8,937 bases of DNA from UBA6136 sp044237765 (GTDB lineage Bacteria > Pseudomonadota > Gammaproteobacteria > Methylococcales > Methylococcaceae): contig JBIIEQ010000103.1 of assembly GCA_044237765.1 (NCBI GenBank), forward strand, positions 1 through 8,937, given 5' to 3'. The position numbers and the translations under genes are program-made. The stretch's first letter is position 1, and each line of letters opens with the position of its first letter. The notes below the pieces were generated by a model. That model saw nothing but the letters and a program-made list of their open reading frames with translations, had not been told where the DNA came from and made no database searches. Of this stretch, positions 1-5,900 are shown one piece after another.

Positions 1-260
1 GCGACCAGACGCCAGCCTTCGATTTGCTCCTCCGTATAAATACCCGGCGTCCACGCATAACCCTGACCCTGCTGGGAGATTTGTGTGGCTTCGGTAATGA
101 TCAGGCCCGCACTCGCGCGCTGAGCGTAGTAAAAGGCATTCAGCCGGCTAGGAATGTTGCCGGGCTGCTTGCTGCGGGAGCGGGTCAACGGCGCCATCAC
201 CATTCGATTCTTCAGAGTGTAGGGGCCGATCTCGTAACGGGAGAACAAGGATAGCGTCAT
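1..260 (-). CDS. nemA: Old Yellow Enzyme family alkene reductase (NemA-like), N-terminal part, cut by left edge
   Basis: FMN-dependent NAD(P)H:flavin oxidoreductase of the classical Old Yellow Enzyme type, a cytoplasmic TIM barrel that reduces activated C=C bonds and nitro compounds or nitrate esters. Eighty-six codons are visible from the ATG at 260-258; the rest (families are about 350-370 residues) lies beyond the left edge. Seen: NRMVMAPLTRSR (residues 18-29), whose T26 corresponds to the flavin-contacting threonine of NemA/PETN reductase; YYAQRASAGLIITEATQIS (44-62), the conserved second strand region with A58; and GYAWTPGIYTEEQIEGW (67-83), with Y68. No good Shine-Dalgarno precedes the ATG, so translation may depend on the upstream yaiL gene, which ends 37 nt before it on the same strand. 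Membership of the family is secure. The symbol nemA is by similarity only, since the catalytic His pair and the C-terminus are not in the window. Confidence 0.9.
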   Translation of the reverse strand, partial: MTLSLFSRYEIGPYTLKNRMVMAPLTRSRSKQPGNIPSRLNAFYYAQRASAGLIITEATQISQQGQGYAWTPGIYTEEQIEGWRLV

Positions 261-297
261 GATGATATTCGGATGAGATTTGTGTGGCGCGGGCTTT

Positions 298-837
298 TTA
301 CCAGATCAGGTCGTCAGGCACCTGGTACTCCGCATAGGGATCATCGCTGGAAGGCTCATTATGCCCGCTTGGCTCATTCAGCAGAATGAGAAACGTGGGA
401 TCACGCTGACGAATCTTTTCGGCTGTTTCACGTGGAACCAATTCATATGCCTGATCGACCCTGACAATAGCCAGCTGACCACGGACCAACTGATCGCGGA
501 CGCGCGTTTCTAGCATCAGCTTCTTGATCTTGCCGCCATCCGTGAAGCTGAAGGGCGTCTCTCCCTCCTTTCTGGGCTGCTTGTGGACTTCAATCAACTG
601 CCGGGCCTGGGCCGCCAATGCCTTCCTGTCGGCGTCTTCCTTTCTCTGCTGGTTGAGCTGACGATCACGCTCCAGCTTTTCGTTTTGCGCGCGCAACCGG
701 CGTTGTGCCTCCTCGTCCGCCACCCCCAAGGCTTTACCCTGGCTCCGTTGCTCCTTGTGTTTTTCCTTTTGCGCCTTCTTGACCTGCTTTTCGTTTACCA
801 GCCCTGATTTCAGAAGCTGATCACGTAGTCCTGCCAT
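298..837 (-). CDS. yaiL: DUF2058 / YaiL family protein
   Basis: A 179-residue protein of the YaiL (DUF2058) family, conserved in Gammaproteobacteria and loosely called nucleoprotein/polynucleotide-associated; its biochemical role is not established. The N-terminus (MAGLRDQLLKSGLV, 1-14) is the family's typical opening. Residues about 15-90 are extremely rich in K, R, E and Q and should form a long charged helix or coiled coil. Residues 95-154 form the conserved globular C-terminal part (PFSFTDGGKIKKL, then AYELVPRETAEKI). The tail after 155 is acidic and ends in DDLIW. Length matches the family. The start is supported by AAGGAG ending 8 nt before the ATG at 837. It probably shares a transcript with the reductase gene downstream and is divergent from lgt. 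The codons for V134-T138 coincide with a parS-like site (424-439). Confidence 0.92.
   Translation of the reverse strand: MAGLRDQLLKSGLVNEKQVKKAQKEKHKEQRSQGKALGVADEEAQRRLRAQNEKLERDRQLNQQRKEDADRKALAAQARQLIEVHKQPRKEGETPFSFTDGGKIKKLMLETRVRDQLVRGQLAIVRVDQAYELVPRETAEKIRQRDPTFLILLNEPSGHNEPSSDDPYAEYQVPDDLIW
424..439. other. parS-like ParB-binding site (site 1, inside yaiL)
   Basis: The 16 bases TGTTTCACGTGGAACC match the chromosomal parS consensus TGTTTCACGTGAAACA at 14 positions. The differences are position 12 (G, a purine variant of the half-site) and the last base. The core GTTTCACGTGGAAC is identical to that of the second site at 5204-5219. parS sites are recognised by ParB, which spreads from them and loads SMC/MukBEF-type condensins near the origin; they often lie inside genes. 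The match to a known motif is direct, but ParB binding here is inferred. Confidence 0.6.
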
Positions 838-861
838 TGCTCATTCTCCTTTCCGTGAGCC

Positions 862-881
862 CCATAAGCCTGGGGTTATGG
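862..881. repeat. Inverted repeat CCATAA-N8-TTATGG
   Basis: Perfect 6-base arms at 862-867 and 876-881 are separated by 8 bases. The element lies 24 nt upstream of the yaiL ATG, just after the proposed minus-strand transcription start. It could be a repressor operator or a small hairpin in the yaiL leader. It is short enough that chance cannot be excluded. Confidence 0.35.
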
Positions 882-897
882 TATCGCTGATAAGCTC

Positions 898-926
898 ATT
901 GTCCCGATGCGAACCCCTTCAGGCAA
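898..926 (-). promoter_or_regulatory. Candidate sigma70 promoter for yaiL
   Basis: Read on the minus strand, TTGCCT (926-921) and GACAAT (903-898) are separated by exactly 17 bases, each matching four of six consensus positions. This would give a leader of about 50 nt containing the inverted repeat at 862-881. Prediction by eye only. Confidence 0.3.
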
Positions 927-972
927 CCCACGACCGGACGGCGCATCAACGCGCTGAATCGAAGGTTCCCCG

Positions 973-981
973 TGCTATAGT
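973..981 (+). promoter_or_regulatory. Candidate extended -10 promoter for lgt
   Basis: TGCTATAGT carries the extended -10 dinucleotide TG one base before TATAGT (976-981), which matches five of six consensus positions. The expected -35 position (about 953-958) shows only a weak match (GCTGAA), as is common for extended -10 promoters. Transcription from about 988 would give an lgt leader of about 145 nt. Confidence 0.4.
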
Positions 982-1005
982 GCTCGCGCTTTTTAGGTCA
1001 GACGC

Positions 1006-1074
1006 ATGATCGCCGGGGATTCACTCACCGGGAAAACCCGCCTCGACCAGGTCAGCCTTTCATTCCGCCAGTGA
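1006..1074 (+). CDS. Possible 22-codon leader ORF upstream of lgt
   Basis: ATG at 1006 opens 22 codons ending in TGA at 1072-1074. An AGGT (995-998) ends 7 nt before the ATG, and the ORF begins about 18 nt after the likely transcription start of the lgt mRNA. The peptide starts MIAGDSLTGKTRL and resembles no family I know. It has no run of a single amino acid, so a classical attenuation peptide is not indicated. It may well be a chance ORF. Confidence 0.15.
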   Translation: MIAGDSLTGKTRLDQVSLSFRQ

Positions 1075-1133
1075 CTTCGGTTCATTCAGCGCTGTTTTCT
1101 GTTTTCGCTCCCATTTGAACTCTGGACTTTCGC

Positions 1134-1934
1134 ATGCTTGCTTACCCGAACATTGATCCGGTCGCCATCAGTCTTGGGCCCCTGAAGATCCATTGGTATG
1201 GACTGATGTACATCATCGGCATCGGCGCTGCCTGGATCATGGCGCGCCAACGCGCCAAGGAGCCCGGCTTCCCCTGGACCGCCAATCAGATCGAGGACCT
1301 GATCTTCTATTGCGCCATCGGACTCATGATCGGTGGCCGTCTCGGCTACATTCTTTTCTATAATTTTTCCGCCTTCATCAGCGACCCCCTGATGATCATT
1401 CGCGTATGGGAAGGCGGAATGTCATTTCATGGCGGCATGCTGGGCGCCTTTGCCGGGATGTGGGTCTTTGCCCGCCAGGTGGGCGCGCGCTTCTCCGACG
1501 TGACGGACTTCATCGGACCCTATGTGCCACTAGGTCTCTTTACCGGCCGTATCGGCAATTTCATCAATGGCGAGTTATGGGGCAAGCCGACCGACCTGCC
1601 TTGGGCCATGATCTTTCCGACGGGCGGGCCTGATCCGCGCCATCCCTCCCAGCTCTATGAAGCCTTCCTTGAAGGGATCGTCCTGTTCATCATTCTGCAG
1701 TGGTTTCGCCGGCAGAACCCTCCCCGAACCGCCGTCAGCGGCATGTTCATTCTGATGTATGGGGTTTTCCGCTTCATGGTGGAATTTGTCCGCCTGCCCG
1801 ATGCCCATATCGGTTATCTGGCATTTGGCTGGGTCACCATGGGCATGGTGCTGACGTTCCCCATGATCCTGATCGGCGCGTTCATTCTGGTCCGTGCCTA
1901 TCTCCGGCAGGACAGCTCTGCCATGGAGTCCTAA
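1134..1934 (+). CDS. lgt: Prolipoprotein diacylglyceryl transferase Lgt
   Basis: Inner-membrane enzyme that transfers the diacylglyceryl group of phosphatidylglycerol to the lipobox cysteine of prolipoproteins, the first step of lipoprotein maturation. It has 266 residues (E. coli Lgt has 291) and is hydrophobic throughout, with about seven membrane segments. Conserved elements seen: LKIHWYGLMY (18-27), EGGMSFHGGMLG (93-104) with H99, the Lgt signature GRIGNFINGELWGKPTD (138-154) with R139, DPRHPSQLYEA (167-177), and EFVRLPDAH (217-225) with R220. These correspond to the essential His and Arg residues of E. coli Lgt. The ATG at 1134 has only a weak GGA upstream, but the N-terminus fits the family and no better start is seen. 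The stop codon lies one base before the thyA GTG, so the two are almost certainly cotranscribed and translationally coupled. Confidence 0.97.
   Translation: MLAYPNIDPVAISLGPLKIHWYGLMYIIGIGAAWIMARQRAKEPGFPWTANQIEDLIFYCAIGLMIGGRLGYILFYNFSAFISDPLMIIRVWEGGMSFHGGMLGAFAGMWVFARQVGARFSDVTDFIGPYVPLGLFTGRIGNFINGELWGKPTDLPWAMIFPTGGPDPRHPSQLYEAFLEGIVLFIILQWFRRQNPPRTAVSGMFILMYGVFRFMVEFVRLPDAHIGYLAFGWVTMGMVLTFPMILIGAFILVRAYLRQDSSAMES
1925..1928 (+). promoter_or_regulatory. Ribosome binding site fixing the thyA GTG start
   Basis: GGAG, inside the last codons of lgt, ends 7 nt before GTG 1936-1938. This favours the GTG over the in-frame ATG at 1894, which would add 14 residues not found in thymidylate synthases and overlap lgt by 41 nt. 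Confidence 0.6.
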
Positions 1935-1935
1935 G

Positions 1936-2838
1936 GTGACTCGCCCGCATCCAGAACAGCAGTATCTCGAGCTGCTGGAAACACTGCTGACTCGAGGTGA
2001 TCTGCGGCAGGATCGGACCGGCGTGGGCACACGTGCGGTCTTTGGCCACACCCTGCGCTTTGATCTCGCCGAAGGATTCCCGGTTTTCACGACTAAACGA
2101 ATCTTCTGGAAAACCGCCTTCAAGGAAATGCTCTGGATGCTCTCCGGCGGGCGCAATATCCGGGAACTACTGGAACAGAACGTCCGCATCTGGACCGACT
2201 GGCCGCTGAAGCATTACCGCGAAACGACCGGGGAATCAATCAGCCAGGAGAACTTCGAGCGTCGCATCGTCGACGATGACGAATTTGCCGCCACCTGGGG
2301 AGATCTCGGCCCGGTCTATGGTTGGCAGTGGCGCCGCTGGAAAGCCGCCGATGGGCGGGAGATAGACCAGATTGCGGAACTGATCGACGGGCTCATGCAT
2401 AACCCTACATCGCGTCGGCTGCTGTTCGAGGGCTGGAATGTCGGCGACCTCGACGCCATGGCCTTGCCACCCTGCCACAAGACCTATCAGTTTTTTGTGT
2501 CCAGCGAGACCGGCAAGCTCTCGGCCGCACTCATGCAGCGATCTGCAGATGCTTACCTTGGCCTGGGCTGGAACATTGCCAATCTCGCCTTGCTTACCCA
2601 TCTGCTGGCCCAACAATGTGGATACAAACCGGGCGAAATCGTCTGGTTTGGTTGTGATGTTCACCTTTACCTCAACCACCAGGAACAGGCGCGCACCCAG
2701 ATTGCACGGGAACCCCGCCCGCTGCCCCAACTACTGATCCGCCGCAAGCCGGACAGCCTGTTCGACTACACCATTGATGATCTCGATTTGTCGGGCTATG
2801 ACCCGCACCCGCACATCGCAGCAGATGTCGCGGTTTAA
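1936..2838 (+). CDS. thyA: Thymidylate synthase ThyA (form with central insertion)
   Basis: Cytoplasmic enzyme that methylates dUMP to dTMP with 5,10-methylenetetrahydrofolate, yielding dihydrofolate. From the GTG it has 300 residues versus 264 in E. coli. The difference is a slightly longer N-terminus and an extra loop of about 28 residues (about 91-121, between IWTDW and GDLGPVYG) of the kind seen in longer ThyA forms such as that of Lactobacillus. Catalytic set present: phosphate-loop R27 in DRTG, K54, E64, the RR pair 160-161, nucleophile C180 in ALPPCH, R202 and D205 in QRSAD, N213, and H243/Y245 in DVHLYLNH. The C-terminus is GYDPHPHIAADVAV, close to the usual ending. It follows lgt by one base, a conserved gene order. 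It is not the flavin-dependent ThyX type. Confidence 0.97.
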   Translation: MTRPHPEQQYLELLETLLTRGDLRQDRTGVGTRAVFGHTLRFDLAEGFPVFTTKRIFWKTAFKEMLWMLSGGRNIRELLEQNVRIWTDWPLKHYRETTGESISQENFERRIVDDDEFAATWGDLGPVYGWQWRRWKAADGREIDQIAELIDGLMHNPTSRRLLFEGWNVGDLDAMALPPCHKTYQFFVSSETGKLSAALMQRSADAYLGLGWNIANLALLTHLLAQQCGYKPGEIVWFGCDVHLYLNHQEQARTQIAREPRPLPQLLIRRKPDSLFDYTIDDLDLSGYDPHPHIAADVAV

Positions 2839-2970
2839 GCCGATGCCTGCGATCGAGCCCATGGCATCAAAACCCCTTTAACCCACACTCGGCACCGCCC
2901 TCCGCTTTAATCCGGCGCCTCCATCCCGCATACTCGATTCCCTGTTTTATCGCTATGCGAGAGGGATGCC
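2839..2970 (+). promoter_or_regulatory. thyA-A2M intergenic region with weak candidate promoter
   Basis: This 132-nt gap suggests a separate transcript for the A2M-pbpC pair. CATACT (2929-2934) preceded at 17 bases by TTTAAT (2906-2911) is a weak sigma70-like candidate. An inverted repeat GATGCC (2842-2847) / GGCATC (2863-2868) follows the thyA stop but has a 15-base loop and no U tract, so it is not called a terminator. GAGAGGGA (2959-2966) is the ribosome binding site of the A2M gene. Confidence 0.25.
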
Positions 2971-5900
2971 ATGCGCCGCCTGCTGGTTCTGCTGATTTTG
3001 GTCCTCGTCCACCTGCCGGTCTTTGCCAAAACGGCGGGTAACGTCAGCGTTGAATCATTTTCGCCCCAAGGTTCGGCCAAGCAAGTCCGCCAGGTCACGG
3101 CGCGATTCGCCTTCCCGATGGTGGCGCTGGGCGATCCCCGACGACCTGAGCCCTTTGATATCGACTGCCCGGAGACTGGAACCCGCCGCTGGGCTGATCC
3201 ACGAACCTGGGTGCTGGATTTTGACCATGATCTCCCCTCGGGACGCATCTGCCGTTTCCGGCTGAATGCCGATCTCCGCTCACTCGACGGGCGCAAACTC
3301 TCCGGCAAGACAGATTTCAGCTTTGATACCGGCGGACCCAACATCCTGCGTTCATTACCTGAAGAAGGCAGCCACCGAGTCGATGAACGCCAGGCCTTCG
3401 TGCTGGCGCTGGATGGTCCTGTCGATCCGAATTCGCTCAAGGCACATGCGCACTGCGAGATCAACGGACTGGGCGAACAGATCGGTATCGATCTGCTCGA
3501 GGGTGACGCACGGGCGCAAATCCTGAAACAGGCTCGAGCCCTCGGGTACGACTACAGCCAACTGCTGTCCCCCGAAGACCCGGAGGCCCTGATGCCCCTG
3601 CAGGGAGAGGCCCTGGAGCGGGCCGAAGCAGGCTTGTCGGTGGTGCAATGTCGCCGGGCACTACCGCCGGATACGGATGTGCGCCTGGTCTGGGGCAAAG
3701 GGATTCTCTCGCCCAACGGTGTCGCCGGACAGAAAGATCAGGTACTGAGCTTCAGAACCCGACCCGCCTTCAGTGCCCGCCTACGCTGCCAGCGGGTGAA
3801 TCCACAGGCCGCCTGTCTGCCCATGCTGCCGTTGGAGCTTTTCTTTACCGCAGACGTCCCCAGCACATCACTCATGACGGTTCGCCTGGTGGACGAGACC
3901 GGCAAGAACTATCCGGCAGAGGCCATTGATCCGGCCAAAACCCCCGCGGCGCATTCCATCACCTTTCGCGGCCCTTTCCCGGAAAAAAGCCCACTCAGGA
4001 TCATCATGCCCGACAACCTGCGAGACGATGCCGATCGAACATTGGAAAATGCCGCCCGATTTCCGCTGCCGGTAGCCATTGATGAATATCCTCCATTGGC
4101 CAAGTTTTCGGGCGATTTTGGCATCCTGGAACGGAAAACCGGCGGCATTCTGCCGGTCACTCTGCGCAACCTGGAACCCCGGATTGCCGGCCAGCAGCGG
4201 GTGGTTGAAGCTGGCGACGGAGTCCCGGGTCGAGTCAGACGGATGGACAGCGATGCGGACATCGTTCGCTGGCTGGAACGGGTCAAGCAAGCGGGAAGGA
4301 GTCGGGGTGAATGGATAAAGGAAAAAGGCGCTAACGGGGAGGACAGGATATGGAAGGAGCAAACAGGCTCCGAATCCGTATTTGGCCCGTCCGATCAGAC
4401 CACCGGCATCACCGTCCCCAAACCCTCGGGCGAGAAGGAGTTCGAGGTGGTCGGCATTCCGCTGGTTGAACCCGGTTTCTATATCGTCGAACTGAGCAGC
4501 CCTAAATTGGGGGCCTCGCTGCTCGGTGAAAACAAGCCGCGTTACGTGGCAACATCGACCTTGGTGACGAATCTTGGTGTGCACTTCAAATGGGGGCGCG
4601 AGGGCTCCATGGTCTGGGTCACCACGCTGGACCAGGCAAGACCGGTCGATAACGCGACCATTCAGATCAGCGATTATTGCTCTGGCAATCTCCTCTGGCA
4701 GGGCAAGACGGGTACGGACGGACTGGTCAGGATTCCCGGCGGCGAAAGTATCGGGAAACCGCATGGCGGGGAAGGATGTTCGGAGGGTAGCCCGCATCCC
4801 CTGTTTGTCAGCGCCCGAACCGGCGATGATATGGGTTTCACGGCCTCATTCTGGAACCGGGGGATCCAACCCGCTGAATTCAACTTGAACGTCGGCGACT
4901 ATGTCGGTCGGGAGATCGCCCATACCGTATTTGATCGCGCCCTGTTCCGTGCCGGGGAAACGGTCTCCATGAAACACTTTTTCCGACACCATACCCTGAC
5001 GGGGTTTGCGATCCCGGAGGGATTCCAGCCCAACATTGTCGAGATCATGCACTCCGGGAGCGACCAGCAATTCCGGATACCGGTCACGATGGACTCCAAA
5101 GGCATCGCAGAATCCGCCTGGGCCATCCCCAAGGACGCCCGCCTCGGCACCTATCAGGTCGCGCTGACGGATGACAAGCAGACCCGTCGTTTTGAGTCTG
5201 GCCCGTTTCACGTGGAACAATTCCGGCTACCCACCATGAAGGCCGTTATCCAGCCACCGAAGGACGATCTCATCAATCCGACCCAGGTTCAGCTGGATCT
5301 ATTTCTGGCCTATCTGAGCGGTGGTGCGGCGGGTCAGGCGCCCGTGAAACTCCGAACGATCACCTCGCCCAGAGACATCCGATTCAATGGCTATGACGAT
5401 TTCGTGTTTGGGGGAGAAACCATCCGCGAGGGCATGAGCGAGGAAAAGGAAGACTCCGGATGGGAAGAAGGGCAAAAACCTGCCGAAGTCATTCCGCTGG
5501 TCCTCGATGCGAAGGGCGCCGCCCGCACCATGTTGACCCTGCAGCCTAACCCCAAGCCACGAGACCTTCTCGTGGAGATGGAGTATCAGGACGCGAACGG
5601 CGAGATGGAAGCCGTGACTCGCCGACTCCCCCTTTGGCCGGCCAGCCTCAACATCGGACTACGCACAGAAGGCTGGGTGGCCAGCCGGAATCAGGTCCGC
5701 TTTGACGCGGTGGTACTGGATCTTCGCGGCAAGCCCATCAACAGCCAACCCGTCGAAGTGGATTTATTCGAACGCAAGACCTATTCGTACCGCAAGCGCC
5801 TGATTGGTGGCTTCTATACCTATGACAACCGCTCGGAAGTTATCCGGTTAGCCAAGTACTGCAAGGGCAAGACCGACTCGATGGGCCGACTGCACTGCGA

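Larger units (their letters stand above)
838..1133. other. Divergent intergenic region between yaiL and lgt
   Basis: This 296-nt stretch separates the starts of yaiL (minus) and lgt (plus). It holds a candidate promoter in each direction, an inverted repeat in the putative yaiL leader, a possible short leader ORF and a small hairpin (CGGG-AAAA-CCCG, 1029-1040) in the putative lgt leader. No tRNA, known riboswitch or terminator with a U tract was recognised. Confidence 0.6.

Noticed and set aside
965..978. A third parS-like site near the lgt promoter (GTTCCCCGTG)
   Set aside because: Only one arm resembles parS; about 10 of 14 core positions match, which is weak.
1575..2189. A 204-codon minus-strand open frame across the lgt-thyA junction
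   Set aside because: It covers two confidently identified plus-strand genes and its translation is low-complexity without recognisable domains.
2618..2626. DnaA-box-like TGTGGATAC in thyA
   Set aside because: A single 8 of 9 match inside a coding region with no cluster or AT-rich stretch; this is not an origin.
2842..2868. Inverted repeat GATGCC/GGCATC after thyA as a terminator
   Set aside because: It has a 15-base loop and no T tract on either side, so it is not a convincing intrinsic terminator.
3868..4797. A 309-codon open frame on the minus strand inside the A2M gene
   Set aside because: Its translation has no recognisable family features, and the plus-strand A2M frame is continuous and conserved across the region; it is an antisense shadow.
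4835..4841. GTTTCAC half-site in the A2M gene
   Set aside because: The second arm is absent, so it is not a ParB site.
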